Assembly: GCA_947462925.1 (NCBI GenBank)
Contig: CANHQP010000031.1
Coordinates: forward strand, 1-40,148
Source of the DNA: Flavobacteriia bacterium
GTDB taxonomy: Bacteria; Bacteroidota; Bacteroidia; Flavobacteriales_D; Crocinitomicaceae
Reading direction: 5' to 3'
Length of the DNA stretch: 40,148 bases
Positions 1 through 8,561 of this stretch are shown here, in pieces. The notes beneath the pieces were generated by a model. That model was not told where the DNA came from and did no database searches. It was given only the letters and a program-made list of their open reading frames with translations. The position numbers and the translations under genes are program-made. Position 1 is the stretch's first letter, and each line of letters opens with the position of its first letter.

Positions 1-75
1 AAAATCGGATAATTTTTTAATTAAATTTGAAAATAATTAAGACATGAAAAAAGTAGTTTTTGATGACAAATTTTA

Positions 76-144
76 GGTGGTCACTTTCAATTGGAATTAC
101 ATGGTCAATTTAAACTGGAATGAGGTGGTCAATATAGCTGGAAT
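76..144. repeat. Three 24-bp direct repeats, probable IS21-family element end
   Basis: Three tandem units share TGGTCA at 78, 102 and 126 (exact 24-nt period) and TGGAAT at 92, 116 and 139. Multiple terminal repeats of this size and a TGGTCA...TGGAAT pattern are what I know from the ends of IS21-family (istA/istB) elements in Bacteroidota. The rest of the element would lie to the left of the window; bases 1-75 show no recognisable gene. The last unit ends about 20 nt before the his promoter. The repeat is seen directly; the IS21 assignment is inference. Confidence 0.45.
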
Positions 145-164
145 TAGCAGCAAGGAAAAAAAAA

Positions 165-194
165 TTGTTTTATTCAAAAAAAAGCATATATTTA
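165..194 (+). promoter_or_regulatory. his operon promoter (Bacteroidota type)
   Basis: TTG at 165-167, a 19-nt spacer, then TATATTTA at 187-194, which matches the Bacteroidota -7 element TAnnTTTG at seven of eight positions. Transcription would begin near 199-202, only about 15 nt before the leader peptide ATG at 215, as expected for an attenuation leader. Confidence 0.6.
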
Positions 195-214
195 CAAAAT
201 TTTTTAAACGAAAT

Positions 215-268
215 ATGAATTTTAATATGTTACATCACCATCATCATTCAATCGCTTGGGCGAGGTGA
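215..268 (+). CDS. hisL: his operon leader peptide
   Basis: A short open frame encodes MNFNMLHHHHHSIAWAR and stop. Five consecutive histidine codons (233-247, CAT CAC CAT CAT CAT) followed closely by a stop and by an intrinsic terminator ahead of hisG are the signature of ribosome-mediated transcription attenuation, as in the enterobacterial his leader. When charged His-tRNA is scarce the ribosome should stall on the His run and let transcription read into hisG. The second in-frame ATG at 227 would give a 13-residue peptide. No Shine-Dalgarno sequence is visible, which is usual for this phylum. The reading frame is open back to 77, but promoter position favours the ATG at 215 or 227. The role is inferred from layout; the His run is seen directly. 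Confidence 0.85.
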   Translation: MNFNMLHHHHHSIAWAR

Positions 269-300
269 TCATGGTTTGCTGTAACTAAAGCAATATTCCA

Positions 301-336
301 AAACCCGTCTGAGTAAATCAGGTGGGTTTTTTTCTT
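301..336 (+). terminator. his attenuator terminator
   Basis: The 12-nt arms 301-312 and 318-329 pair throughout (AAACCC with GGGTTT, CTGA with TCAG, two G-U pairs between), loop GTAAA, then a T-rich run. It lies 32 nt after the leader stop codon and ends before hisG. An alternative stem is possible between 307-317 and 346-356; it shares the left arm and loop of the terminator, so both cannot form together. Confidence 0.85.
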
Positions 337-371
337 CCCCTTTGGTTTACTCAGGCATAAAAAATCATAAA

Positions 372-1229
372 ATGAGTAAATTAAAAATTGCTATTCAAAA
401 AAGTGGAAGACTTAGTGAAAAGTCCTTAAATTTATTAGAAGAGTGCGGAATTAAAATATCTAATGGCGACCGCAAACTAAAAGCCGAAGCCAAAAATTTC
501 CCTGTAGAAATTCTATTTCTCCGCGATGATGATATTCCACAATATGTAGAGCAAGGCGTGGCTGATGTTGGGATTTTAGGACAAAATGAAGTGTGGGAAA
601 AAGACAAAAAAGTTACGGAAGTCGAAAAACTTGGCTTTGCTGGTTGTAAGCTGTCGTTGGCTATTCCTAAAGATGAAAATTATTCAGGAATCAACTATTT
701 TGAGAACAAAAAAATTGCAACCAGCTATCCTAAAATACTTCAACAGTTTTTTGATGAAAAAAGCATTAATGTTACCATTGAAGAAATTGGTGGTAGTGTG
801 GAAATAGCCACAGGCATTGGATTAGCCGATGCTATATTTGACATCGTAAGTACCGGCAGTACGCTTCTGATGAATGGTTTGAAAGAAGTTGAAGTAGTTA
901 CAAAAAGTGAAGCCGCGCTTATTTCAAATCAATCATTAAATACTGAAAAACAAACGATTTTAGATAAATTATTGTTTAGAATTAAGGCGGTGAAAAATGC
1001 TTCTGAAAACAAATACATATTGCTCAACGCACCCAATTCTGCCATTGGAAACATTTGTAATACATTACCTGGAATGAAGTCCCCTACCATTTTACCTTTG
1101 TCAGAAGAGGGTTGGAGTAGTTTGCACTCGGTTGTGAAAGAAGATGAATTTTGGGATGTAATTGATAAGCTTAAAGACTATGGAGCGCAAGGAATATTGG
1201 TAGTACCCATAGAAAAGATGGTGGTTTAA
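372..1229 (+). CDS. hisG: ATP phosphoribosyltransferase, long form
   Basis: First step of histidine synthesis: joins ATP and PRPP to give phosphoribosyl-ATP; the usual point of feedback inhibition by histidine. From the ATG at 372 the product is 285 residues (MSKLKIAIQKSGRLSE), the size of the long HisG form with a C-terminal ACT-like regulatory domain, so no HisZ partner is needed. The PRPP-binding segment near residues 154-168 (GLADAIFDIVSTGSTL) fits the family. The C-terminal part ends in YGAQGILVVPIEKM, typical of the regulatory domain. An upstream in-frame TTG at 342 would place the start inside the attenuator and add ten residues without family similarity, so I prefer 372. First gene of the operon. 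Confidence 0.96.
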   Translation: MSKLKIAIQKSGRLSEKSLNLLEECGIKISNGDRKLKAEAKNFPVEILFLRDDDIPQYVEQGVADVGILGQNEVWEKDKKVTEVEKLGFAGCKLSLAIPKDENYSGINYFENKKIATSYPKILQQFFDEKSINVTIEEIGGSVEIATGIGLADAIFDIVSTGSTLLMNGLKEVEVVTKSEAALISNQSLNTEKQTILDKLLFRIKAVKNASENKYILLNAPNSAIGNICNTLPGMKSPTILPLSEEGWSSLHSVVKEDEFWDVIDKLKDYGAQGILVVPIEKMVV

Positions 1230-1295
1230 TTTATCATTGTAACATTTCGATTGAAGATTATAAAATAACGATTTCATGAACATATTTAAAAATTT

Positions 1296-1323
1296 CCTCT
1301 TCTTGGAGAGGTTTAGGGAGAGG
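1296..1323. repeat. Small palindromic REP-like repeat between hisG and hisD
   Basis: CCTCT (1296-1300) pairs with AGAGG (1307-1311), and a second GGGAGAGG follows at 1316-1323. CCTCTCC/GGAGAGG units of this sort recur between genes in many Bacteroidota genomes. It occupies part of the only real gap (98 nt) inside the his operon and ends four bases before the hisD ATG. The recurrence in other genomes is from memory. Confidence 0.4.
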
Positions 1324-1327
1324 TAAA

Positions 1328-2611
1328 ATGAAAACAATAAAATTTCCAAATAAAAAAGATTGGGCAAAACTTATGCAGCGATCCGCAGTAGAGCAAAAAG
1401 AATTGTTTACACTGGTAAATCAGATTTTTGAAGAAATTAGAAAAGATGGTGATAAAGCCGTATTTAAATATAATAATGTTTTTGATAAAGTTGATTTAGA
1501 AAAGCTCGAAGTTGATGAAAAGCAAGTTAAAGATGCATCAAAAAATGTTTCTACTGAATTACAAAATGCCATCAGACTGGCTAAAAACAACATTGAAAAA
1601 TTTCACGCTGCACAACAACATAAAAAGCAAGTTATTGAAACGACCAAAGGCGTAAAATGCTGGAGAGAAAATAGGGCTATTGAGAAAGTTGGAATTTACG
1701 TTCCTGGCGGTTCTGCCCCGCTATTTTCAACCGTTTTAATGCTCGGTGTTCCTGCAAAATTGGCGGGATGCAAGGAAATAGTGTTGTGTACGCCACCTGA
1801 TAAGAATGGAAAAATCAATCCTGCTATTTTGTATACAGCTCAGTTGGTTGGAGTAACGAAAATATTTGTTGTGGGCGGAATTCAAGCAATTGGAGCATTG
1901 ACATTCGGCACGAAATCCATTCCTAAAGTAGATAAGATTTTTGGTCCGGGTAATCAGTATGTAACAGCAGCCAAGCAAGTGGCTTTAAATTTTGGCGTAG
2001 CCATAGATATGCCTGCCGGTCCAAGCGAAGTATTAGTAATTGCCGATGATTCTGCAAACCCTGAATTTGTAGCAGCCGACTTACTTTCTCAGGCTGAGCA
2101 CGGAGCCGACAGCCAAGTGATTTTACTTTCGGATAATCAAAAAATTGTTGAGCAAACGCTTCAGGAAATTAAAAACCAGGTCAAAGTATTAACAAGACAA
2201 GAAATTGCAGAACAGGCCCTTAAAAACAGTAAAGCGATAATTTTGAAAAGCATCGATGAATGTATAGAATTTAGCAATGAATATGCACCTGAACACTTGA
2301 TTTTAGCAGCTAAAAAGTATGCTAACTACACTAAAAACATTAGTAATGCCGGGTCAGTATTTTTAGGAAATTATAGTTGCGAAAGCGCAGGAGATTACGC
2401 CAGTGGCACCAATCATACATTGCCAACAAACGGCTATGCACGAAATTATAGCGGTATTTCTCTTGATAGTTTTGTGAAGAAAATAACCTTTCAGGAATTA
2501 TCGAAAGAAGGCATTCAGAGGATTGGTCCAGCAATCGAACTAATGGCAGAAACAGAACAATTAATGGCACACAAAAATGCTGTTACAGTGAGACTAAAAA
2601 GTATAAAGTAA
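1328..2611 (+). CDS. hisD: Histidinol dehydrogenase
   Basis: Catalyses the last two steps: oxidises histidinol to histidinal and then histidine with two NAD+, using a zinc ion. The product is 427 residues, full length for the family. Visible signatures include the glycine-rich VGIYVPGGSAPLFST near residues 121-135, KIFGPGNQYVTAAKQ (about 205-220), the DMPAGPSEVLVIAD segment, LLSQAEHGADSQ with conserved His, the YAPEHL motif with conserved Glu-His, and the SAGDYASGTNHTLPT segment near the C-terminus. Preceded by 98 nt after hisG, but it ends in a one-base overlap with hisC (TAATG), so it is translated within the operon. Confidence 0.97.
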   Translation: MKTIKFPNKKDWAKLMQRSAVEQKELFTLVNQIFEEIRKDGDKAVFKYNNVFDKVDLEKLEVDEKQVKDASKNVSTELQNAIRLAKNNIEKFHAAQQHKKQVIETTKGVKCWRENRAIEKVGIYVPGGSAPLFSTVLMLGVPAKLAGCKEIVLCTPPDKNGKINPAILYTAQLVGVTKIFVVGGIQAIGALTFGTKSIPKVDKIFGPGNQYVTAAKQVALNFGVAIDMPAGPSEVLVIADDSANPEFVAADLLSQAEHGADSQVILLSDNQKIVEQTLQEIKNQVKVLTRQEIAEQALKNSKAIILKSIDECIEFSNEYAPEHLILAAKKYANYTKNISNAGSVFLGNYSCESAGDYASGTNHTLPTNGYARNYSGISLDSFVKKITFQELSKEGIQRIGPAIELMAETEQLMAHKNAVTVRLKSIK

Positions 2612-3624
2612 TGTTTCAACTAGAAAAAACAATTCGCACCAACATCCTCGCACTAAAGCCATACAGCAGTGCACGTGATGAATTTAATGGCAAAGACGGA
2701 ATCTTTTTAGATGCTAATGAAAATCCCTTTGGTAATTTGAATCGTTATCCCGACCCTTATCATAAAGTACTGAAAGAAAAATTATCTGAGCTTAAAAATA
2801 GCTCTACTGAAAATATATTTGTTGGCAACGGCAGTGATGAAGTAATTGATTTGGTGTTTAGAATTTTTTGCACCCCAGGAAAGGACAAAGTCATTGTATG
2901 TCCGCCAACTTATGGTATGTACCAAGTATCCGCTAATATCAACGATGTAGAAATAATTTCTATCCCTTTGAATGAAAATTTTCAACTGGATGTTGAGAAA
3001 ATTTTAAAGACTAAAGCTAAAATCATTTTCTTATGTTCACCTAATAACCCAACAGCAAATAATTTAGAAAATATTGAAACAATCATTAAAAAATTTAACG
3101 GAATTGTGTTTGTAGATGAAGCTTATATCGATTTTAGCACGCAAGAATCACTATTGCACAAAGTAAATGATTATCCCAATTTAATTGTATCTCAAACGCT
3201 AAGCAAAGCTTGGGGAAGGGCGGCCATTCGAATTGGAATTGCATATGCAAATAAACAAATTATATCGTATTACAACAAAGTAAAACCACCCTATAATGTC
3301 AGCCAAATCAATCAACACGAAGCCATCAATGCATTCGATGACACGGAGACTTTCACAAAAAATATAAAAACTATTTTAGCTCAACGCTCATGGCTTGAAA
3401 AACAACTTTCTTCGCTTAGTATTGTAGAGAGAATTTATCCCAGTGATGCCAATTTTGTGTTAGTGAAAACGATAAATGCCAATGCTATTTATCAAAAATT
3501 AGTGGAAGAAAAAATAGTGGTTCGTAATCGTCATTCGGTAGTCGAAAATTGCTTAAGAATTACGGTTGGCGAACCATTTGAAAATGTAAAACTTATTGAT
3601 TCCTTGAAAAAAATAGAACTATGA
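2611..3624 (+). CDS. hisC: Histidinol-phosphate aminotransferase
   Basis: Pyridoxal-phosphate class I/II aminotransferase that converts imidazole acetol phosphate to histidinol phosphate with glutamate as amino donor. 337 residues, slightly shorter than the common 350. The N-terminal [11 protein letters not shown] is the usual substrate-contact segment; SPNNPTANN, then VDEAYIDF (PLP-contacting Asp and Tyr) are clear; the PLP lysine is K199 in [11 protein letters not shown], followed by RIG. The C-terminal [10 protein letters not shown] carries the substrate carboxylate-binding arginine. Overlaps hisD by one base and hisB by four, pointing to translational coupling. Confidence 0.96.
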   Translation: MFQLEKTIRTNILALKPYSSARDEFNGKDGIFLDANENPFGNLNRYPDPYHKVLKEKLSELKNSSTENIFVGNGSDEVIDLVFRIFCTPGKDKVIVCPPTYGMYQVSANINDVEIISIPLNENFQLDVEKILKTKAKIIFLCSPNNPTANNLENIETIIKKFNGIVFVDEAYIDFSTQESLLHKVNDYPNLIVSQTLSKAWGRAAIRIGIAYANKQIISYYNKVKPPYNVSQINQHEAINAFDDTETFTKNIKTILAQRSWLEKQLSSLSIVERIYPSDANFVLVKTINANAIYQKLVEEKIVVRNRHSVVENCLRITVGEPFENVKLIDSLKKIEL

Positions 3625-4712
3625 AAAAAGTATTATTTATCGATAGAGACGGCACATTGGTTATCGAACCACCTGTAGATTATCAACTCGATAGTTTAGA
3701 AAAGTTAGAGTTTTATCCAGGAGTATTTCAAAACTTGGTGCGGATTGCTAAAGAGTTGGATTATTTGCTCGTAATGGTTACCAACCAAGATGGCTTGGGA
3801 ACCGATTCGTTTCCTGAAAACACCTTTTGGCCATCTCAAAATAAAATAATTCAAGCTTTCAAAAATGAAGGCGTTGAGTTTCACGAAATATTGATTGACA
3901 AATCTTTTCCACACGAAAATTTGCCTACTCGTAAACCTGGCACAGCTATGCTAACGCACTACATAAAGGGCGATTACGATTTAGAAAACTCTTACGTGAT
4001 TGGAGACCGTTTAACGGATGTAAAGTTGGCAAAAAACATGGGTTGTAAAGCTATTTATATTGGAAAAGAAAATTGTGAAGACGCTGAATTAACATCGATA
4101 TCATGGGCTGATATTTATTCGCTATTGGCATCAAAACCTCGCAAAGTAAAAGTGGTGCGCAATACCAACGAAACAAAAATTTCAATTGAAGTGAATTTAG
4201 ATGGTGCAGGTAAATCAAGTATTTCGACTGGTCTTGGATTTTTTGATCACATGTTGGAACAAATTGCCAAACACGGAAATGTAGATTTGGATATTCAAGT
4301 TCAAGGAGATTTACATATTGATGAGCACCACACCATAGAAGATGTCGCCATAACACTTGGTGAAGCATTTTTACAGGCATTAGCAACGAAGAAAGGCATA
4401 GAGCGCTACGGATTTTTATTGCCTATGGACGACTGCCTAGCACAAGTAGGGATAGATTTTGGTGGCAGACCTTGGCTAGTTTGGGAAGTAGAATTTAAAC
4501 GCGAAAAAGTGGGCGAAATGCCAACAGAAATGTTTGTGCACTTTTTTAAATCGTTTAGCGATAGTGCCAAATGTAATTTGAACATAAAAGCCAAAGGAGA
4601 CAACGAACACCATAAAATCGAAGCTATTTTTAAAGCATTTGCTAAGGCAATGAAAATGGCCGTTTCTAAGACAAACAACTATTCTATTCCAAGTACAAAA
4701 GGCACACTATGA
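3621..4712 (+). CDS. hisB: Bifunctional histidinol-phosphatase / imidazoleglycerol-phosphate dehydratase
   Basis: One polypeptide of 363 residues carries two steps. The N-terminal part (about 1-165) is a HAD-family phosphatase with the DRDGT motif, nucleophile D8 and acid D10, followed by the [14 protein letters not shown] motif; it dephosphorylates histidinol phosphate. The C-terminal part (about 170-363) is the dehydratase, with metal-binding motifs [26 protein letters not shown] and [17 protein letters not shown]. The fused form is the same as in enterobacteria and is widespread in Bacteroidota. Overlaps hisC and hisH by four bases each (ATGA). Confidence 0.97.
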   Translation: MKKVLFIDRDGTLVIEPPVDYQLDSLEKLEFYPGVFQNLVRIAKELDYLLVMVTNQDGLGTDSFPENTFWPSQNKIIQAFKNEGVEFHEILIDKSFPHENLPTRKPGTAMLTHYIKGDYDLENSYVIGDRLTDVKLAKNMGCKAIYIGKENCEDAELTSISWADIYSLLASKPRKVKVVRNTNETKISIEVNLDGAGKSSISTGLGFFDHMLEQIAKHGNVDLDIQVQGDLHIDEHHTIEDVAITLGEAFLQALATKKGIERYGFLLPMDDCLAQVGIDFGGRPWLVWEVEFKREKVGEMPTEMFVHFFKSFSDSAKCNLNIKAKGDNEHHKIEAIFKAFAKAMKMAVSKTNNYSIPSTKGTL

Positions 4713-5290
4713 TTGCGATTATTAAATACAACGCGGGTAACACCACTTCAGTAAAAAATGCAATAGAGCGCTTAGGATTTGACTGCATCGTAACAGATGA
4801 TAATCAGCAAATTCGGAGTGCCGATAAAGTGATATTTCCAGGAGTGGGTGAAGCTAGATCTGCGATGAATTATTTAAGAGAAAGAGGTCTTGATGAGCTT
4901 ATAATTTCACTTACGAAGCCGTTATTAGGAATATGTTTGGGACAGCAATTATTGTGTAAAACTTCAGAGGAAGGAAATACAAAATGCTTAGGCGTTTTTG
5001 ATGTAGAAGTAAAGAAATTTCCGGCTACAGATGTTGTTCCGCATATGGGTTGGAACTGCCACAGGCAGTTTAATAATTCGCCACTTTTTAAAGGTGTTTC
5101 CAAAGACGATAACGTCTATTTTGTACACAGCTACTATTGCGAATTATCGGAAAACACCATTGCGGAATGCGATTACATATTGCCTTTTAGTGCTGCGATG
5201 CAAAAAGATAATTTTTATGCTACGCAGTTTCACCCAGAAAAATCTGCTAGCGTAGGAGAACTAATACTTAAAAATTTTTTAGAACTATGA
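4709..5290 (+). CDS. hisH: Imidazole glycerol phosphate synthase, glutaminase subunit
   Basis: Class I glutamine amidotransferase that makes ammonia for HisF. 193 residues. The catalytic triad is visible: C76 in [12 protein letters not shown]175 and E177 in ATQFHPEKS. The PGVGEA segment near residue 44 and VPHMGWN near 110 are further family marks. Works as a heterodimer with HisF, encoded two genes downstream. Overlaps hisB and hisA by four bases each. Confidence 0.97.
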   Translation: MIAIIKYNAGNTTSVKNAIERLGFDCIVTDDNQQIRSADKVIFPGVGEARSAMNYLRERGLDELIISLTKPLLGICLGQQLLCKTSEEGNTKCLGVFDVEVKKFPATDVVPHMGWNCHRQFNNSPLFKGVSKDDNVYFVHSYYCELSENTIAECDYILPFSAAMQKDNFYATQFHPEKSASVGELILKNFLEL

Positions 5291-6000
5291 GAGTTATTCC
5301 TGCAATAGATATAATCGATGGTAAGTGTGTACGTCTTACCAAAGGGGATTATGCCACTAAAAAGATTTATAATGAAAACCCGCTCGAAGTTGCAAAAGAA
5401 TTTGAAGCCAATGGCATTCTGTATTTACACTTAGTTGATTTAGATGGCGCAAAATCGAAGCATATTGTCAATCATAAAGTATTGGAAAATATTGCTAAAA
5501 ATACCGCATTAAAAATTGATTTTGGAGGTGGCGTTAAAAGTAACGAAGACGTGAAAATTGCTTTTGAAAGTGGTGCTTCGCAAATTACAGGAGGGAGTAT
5601 TGCCGTTCAAAATCCGAGCTTGTTTTTAGAATGGTTGAACGAATACGGAAGTGATAAAATTATTCTTGGTGCAGATGCGTTTGACAGCAAAATTGCTACG
5701 CAAGGGTGGTTAGAAAGTTCTGAAAAAGATGTGGTAGAATTTATTAGTGAGTATGAGCAAAAAGGAATTAGTTATGTAGTTTGCACCGATATTGCGAAAG
5801 ATGGCATGCTGCAAGGAGCGTCTAACGATTTGTATCAAGAAGTTTTACTAAAAACCAATGTGAAGTTAATCGGAAGTGGAGGCGTTTCGTGTGTTGATGA
5901 TTTAGTCAAATTAAAAGAAATAGGGTGCGATGGAGTCATTGTTGGCAAAGCGATTTATGAATATAAAATTACCTTACAAGAACTTAGAAAATTATGCTAA
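5287..6000 (+). CDS. hisA: ProFAR isomerase
   Basis: Opens the ribose of ProFAR by an Amadori rearrangement to give PRFAR, the substrate of HisFH. 237 residues folding as a (beta/alpha)8 barrel. The two catalytic aspartates are likely D8 (MRVIPAID) and D130 (LGAD); the two phosphate-binding glycine motifs are DFGGGVKS (about 78-85) and GSGGVS (near 196-201). Related in sequence and fold to the adjacent HisF, as expected from the ancient duplication. Its last seven bases overlap the start of hisF. Confidence 0.96.
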   Translation: MRVIPAIDIIDGKCVRLTKGDYATKKIYNENPLEVAKEFEANGILYLHLVDLDGAKSKHIVNHKVLENIAKNTALKIDFGGGVKSNEDVKIAFESGASQITGGSIAVQNPSLFLEWLNEYGSDKIILGADAFDSKIATQGWLESSEKDVVEFISEYEQKGISYVVCTDIAKDGMLQGASNDLYQEVLLKTNVKLIGSGGVSCVDDLVKLKEIGCDGVIVGKAIYEYKITLQELRKLC

Positions 6001-6746
6001 AAAAACGAATAATACCCTGCCTCGATATCAAAGACGGAAGAACCGTGAAAGGTATCAATTTTGTGGATATACGAGATGCAGGAGACCCAATTGAACTAGC
6101 TAAACGCTATGTGCAAGATGGTGCAGACGAGTTGGTGTTTTTAGACATTACTGCAACGTTAGAAAAACGTAAACCTTTAGCCGAATTAGTCGAGAAAATT
6201 GCCAGAGAAATCAATATACCATTTACTGTTGGTGGCGGAATTAACTCTTTAGAAGATGCCAAAGCGGCAATAAAAGCAGGAGCAGATAAAGTAAGTATCA
6301 ATTCTTCGGCTGTAAAAAACCCGAGTTTGACAACGGAAATTGCCAACGAATTTGGCAGTCAGTGTATGGTGGTGGCTATCGATACGAAGTTTGAGAATGG
6401 AGAATGGACTGTATTTGTAGGTGGTGGAAAAATCCCGACAGGCATTAAAACATTAGATTGGGTAAAACAAGTAGAAGAGCTTGGGGCAGGAGAAATTTTA
6501 TTGACTTCCATGAACAACGATGGAACTAAAAGCGGATTTTCCCTAGATATTATGGATGCTGTAAGCCGAACGATAAATATTCCTGTAATTGCATCGGGAG
6601 GAGCAGGAGCAAAAGTGCATTTCAAAGATGTATTTGAAAAGACAAAAGTAAGCGCAGCCTTGGCAGCTAGTATTTTTCACTTCGGAGAAATTCCAGTGCC
6701 GGAACTTAAAACTTATTTAAAAACAGAAAACATTCCAGTAAGATGA
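5994..6746 (+). CDS. hisF: Imidazole glycerol phosphate synthase, cyclase subunit
   Basis: Uses ammonia from HisH to convert PRFAR to imidazoleglycerol phosphate and AICAR, the latter feeding purine synthesis. 250 residues. Begins [20 protein letters not shown]; catalytic aspartates are D11 and D130 (VVAIDTK). Phosphate-binding motifs TVGGGINS (about 79-86) and ASGGAGA are present. Overlaps hisA by seven bases and hisIE by four (ATGA). Standard length and motifs, no oddities. Confidence 0.97.
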   Translation: MLKKRIIPCLDIKDGRTVKGINFVDIRDAGDPIELAKRYVQDGADELVFLDITATLEKRKPLAELVEKIAREINIPFTVGGGINSLEDAKAAIKAGADKVSINSSAVKNPSLTTEIANEFGSQCMVVAIDTKFENGEWTVFVGGGKIPTGIKTLDWVKQVEELGAGEILLTSMNNDGTKSGFSLDIMDAVSRTINIPVIASGGAGAKVHFKDVFEKTKVSAALAASIFHFGEIPVPELKTYLKTENIPVR

Positions 6747-7342
6747 ATATAGATTTTCAAAAAAACAACAGGCTTGTCCCCGTAATCATTCAAGAAGATA
6801 CTACTTTGCAAGTACTGATGTTGGGTTATATGAATGAAGAAGCATTTGAAAAAACACAGCAAGAAAAACGTGTAACCTTCTTTAGCAGAAGTAAAAACCG
6901 TTTGTGGACGAAAGGCGAAACTTCTGGTAATTGTTTAATCGTTAAAGATATTCAAATCGATTGCGATAATGATACCATTTTGATAAAAGTGACATCAAAT
7001 GGGCCAACATGCCACACTGGCACAATATCGTGCTTTAAAGAAGAAACTGCCAAAGGGTTTTTGTATGAATTACAAAATACCATTTCTGAGCGCGTTGATT
7101 CTAATGATGAAAATTCATACACGAATAAATTATTCAAAAGAGGCATAAATAAAGTAGCTCAAAAAGTAGGAGAAGAAGCTGTAGAATTAGTTATTGAAGC
7201 CAAAGACAACAACTATGAACTCTTCAAAAACGAAGCAGCCGATTTGCTTTATCACTTTTTGATTTTGCTTAAAGCTAAAACCATTAAATTAGAAGAAATT
7301 GAAGAAATATTAAAAAACAGAAAAATTATGCCCCCTAGGTAA
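6743..7342 (+). CDS. hisIE: Bifunctional phosphoribosyl-AMP cyclohydrolase / phosphoribosyl-ATP pyrophosphatase
   Basis: Carries steps two and three: removal of pyrophosphate from phosphoribosyl-ATP (C-terminal HisE part) and opening of the adenine ring (N-terminal HisI part). 199 residues. In HisI the segments [28 protein letters not shown], the aspartate-rich DCDNDT and the zinc-binding Cys/His in [12 protein letters not shown] are seen. In His[15 protein letters not shown] and [14 protein letters not shown] are the usual metal-binding helix motifs. Last gene of the operon. Only a weak hairpin (GCTAA 7377-7381 with TTAGC 7395-7399, followed by a short T run) is visible as a terminator. Confidence 0.97.
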   Translation: MNIDFQKNNRLVPVIIQEDTTLQVLMLGYMNEEAFEKTQQEKRVTFFSRSKNRLWTKGETSGNCLIVKDIQIDCDNDTILIKVTSNGPTCHTGTISCFKEETAKGFLYELQNTISERVDSNDENSYTNKLFKRGINKVAQKVGEEAVELVIEAKDNNYELFKNEAADLLYHFLILLKAKTIKLEEIEEILKNRKIMPPR

Positions 7343-7419
7343 CAGCAATTACCCAAAAGGCTTGTTTTACATGGGTGCTAATGCACGCAAAACGTTAGCG
7401 ATAATTTTTGACAGACATA

Positions 7420-7748
7420 GTGAAATATACAATATATCAAATAGATTTTTTACGGACACCGTTTTTGGTGGAAATCCTGTTTGTGTGGTGCGGTTGAACA
7501 AGTAGTTGCCTGACGAAATCTTATTGAAGATTGCAAAGGAGAATGCAGTTGCAGAAACAGCTTTTTTTGTTGAAAAAGACGAGAAAATCCGTTAACGTTG
7601 GTTTACCCCTGAAATTGAAATGGATTTGTGCGGTCATGCTACCCCTGCAACAGCTCACAGTTTAGCGACAATTCTTGACTATAAAAAAGATGAAATTGTA
7701 TTTGAAACTTTAAGTGGCAGGGAAAACGTAGTTGAAACTAACAATTAA
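7420..7748 (+). pseudogene. Decayed PhzF-family isomerase gene, N-terminal part only
   Basis: Conceptual translation gives KYTIYQID, then after a one-base shift in the T run at 7446-7451 FFTDTVFGGNPVCVV, a stop at 7503-7505, LPDEILLKIAKENAVAETAF, a stop at 7593-7595, and RWFTPEIEMDLCGHATPATA. These are well-known motifs of the N-terminal half of PhzF-like proteins, including the catalytic-region Glu in AETAF and the DLCGHAT motif. Two in-frame stops, a frameshift and loss of the C-terminal half (about 110 of roughly 270-300 residues remain) show a dead gene. The start could be GTG at 7420. It is followed directly by an IS3-family remnant, which may have truncated it. Confidence 0.8.
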
Positions 7749-7769
7749 AAAGTTAAGAACTATATAATA

Positions 7770-8103
7770 CTCCCCAAACTTGGACAACCTTTCACTAAAT
7801 TTAAGGTGTTTTTAAGATACTTTTTTGTTTTGATAAAAATATTCATTTGGGGTTTGATAACTTAAAGATTCATGTCTTTGATTATTGTTGTCGAAATCAA
7901 TATACTTTTTAACCTTTTTTTAATAAATCTATTCCGCCATTTGGAGAATTTAAATAGGCGTACTCGTATTTTAAAGAGCTACAAAATTGTTCAATATAAA
8001 TATTATCTATTGCCCTTCCTTTTCCATCCATTGAGATTTTTGTTTCACAGTCTTTACTTTGTTGTTTTGATCCCATGACATCCACGTTGACTTGAGGTTT
8101 CAT
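7770..8103 (-). mobile_element. IS3-family insertion sequence remnant with transposase tail
   Basis: On the minus strand the frame reads KISMDGKGRAIDNIYIEQF, then KYEYAYLNS, and after a frameshift in the A7 run (7915-7921 on +) KKYIDFDNNNQRHESLSYQT followed by PNEYFYQ and a stop at 7812-7814. This is the C-terminal part of the DDE integrase-like (rve) domain of an IS3-family OrfB, including the DNIYIE motif that carries the catalytic Glu and the final NxxRxHxSL segment. The start of orfB and all of orfA are missing. TCCCCAAACTTGGACA at 7771-7786 may be the right terminal inverted repeat. Nonfunctional. Confidence 0.75.
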
Positions 8104-8165
8104 TTTGTATTGATGATTTCATTTTTTTGTCAAATTGTTTAAACCATGTTTAAACCAGAAACAAA

Positions 8166-8197
8166 AAAGCCTTTCAAGAAATCTCTTGAAAGGCTTT
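8166..8197 (-). terminator. Terminator after tRNA-Arg
   Basis: A perfect 14-bp stem, AAAGCCTTTCAAGA (8166-8179) with its complement at 8184-8197, four-base loop, followed on the minus strand by a T run. Ends the tRNA-Pro/tRNA-Arg transcript. Confidence 0.85.
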
Positions 8198-8209
8198 ATG
8201 GTATTGATG

Positions 8210-8283
8210 TGACCCCGTTTGGATTCGAACCAAAGACCTACTGCTTAGAAGGCAGTTGCTCTATCCAGCTGAGCTACGGGGCC
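8210..8283 (-). tRNA. tRNA-Arg (anticodon TCT)
   Basis: Minus-strand cloverleaf: acceptor GGCCCCG pairs with CGGGGTC, D arm with AGCTCAGCTGGATAGAGC, anticodon arm ACTGC-CTTCTAA-GCAGT giving TCT, T arm with GGTTCGAATCC. Discriminator A at 8210; CCA is not encoded. 74 nt. Reads AGA codons. Confidence 0.95.
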
Positions 8284-8339
8284 TAAATTTTTCCAGTCAA
8301 TACAGAGCGTTTGCTCCAACGGAACTGGATTTCAAAAAA

Positions 8340-8365
8340 AAAGGGGATGATTTCTCATCCCCTTT
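8340..8365 (-). terminator. Hairpin with T tract after tRNA-Pro
   Basis: AAAGGGGATGA (8340-8350) pairs perfectly with 8355-8365, loop TTTC, and on the minus strand is followed by seven T residues. It looks like an intrinsic terminator, although tRNA-Arg downstream has no separate promoter that I can see, so it may also serve as a processing or partial-termination site. Confidence 0.75.
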
Positions 8366-8366
8366 G

Positions 8367-8440
8367 TCGGGGTGGCCAGATTCGAACTGACGACCTCCTG
8401 CTCCCAAAGCAGGCGCGATACCGGGCTACGCTACACCCCG
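8367..8440 (-). tRNA. tRNA-Pro (anticodon TGG)
   Basis: Minus-strand cloverleaf: acceptor CGGGGTG pairs with CACCCCG, D arm TAGCGTAGCCCGGTATCGCG, anticodon arm CCTGC-TTTGGGA-GCAGG with anticodon TGG, T arm with AGTTCGAATCT. Discriminator A at 8367; CCA not encoded. 74 nt. Confidence 0.95.
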
Positions 8441-8561
8441 AGAAAATCTCGTTTCAATCCCTATTTCAATTGGCAAATTCGATCGGTTTTACCAAACCTT
8501 TTCTTCTTAAATCACTTCAAAAATTGCTTTTAAAAGCGGTTCTTTTCTGTAATTCGGAGTG

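Noticed and set aside
77..268. 63-residue reading frame across the his leader region
   Set aside because: It starts inside the IS-like repeats and upstream of the promoter; only its last 13-17 codons, the His-rich leader, make sense.
342..371. Upstream TTG start for hisG
   Set aside because: It lies in the alternative stem of the attenuator and adds residues without family similarity; the ATG at 372 fits.
7872..8078. 68-residue plus-strand frame
   Set aside because: It is antisense to the IS3 transposase remnant, which explains the sequence better.
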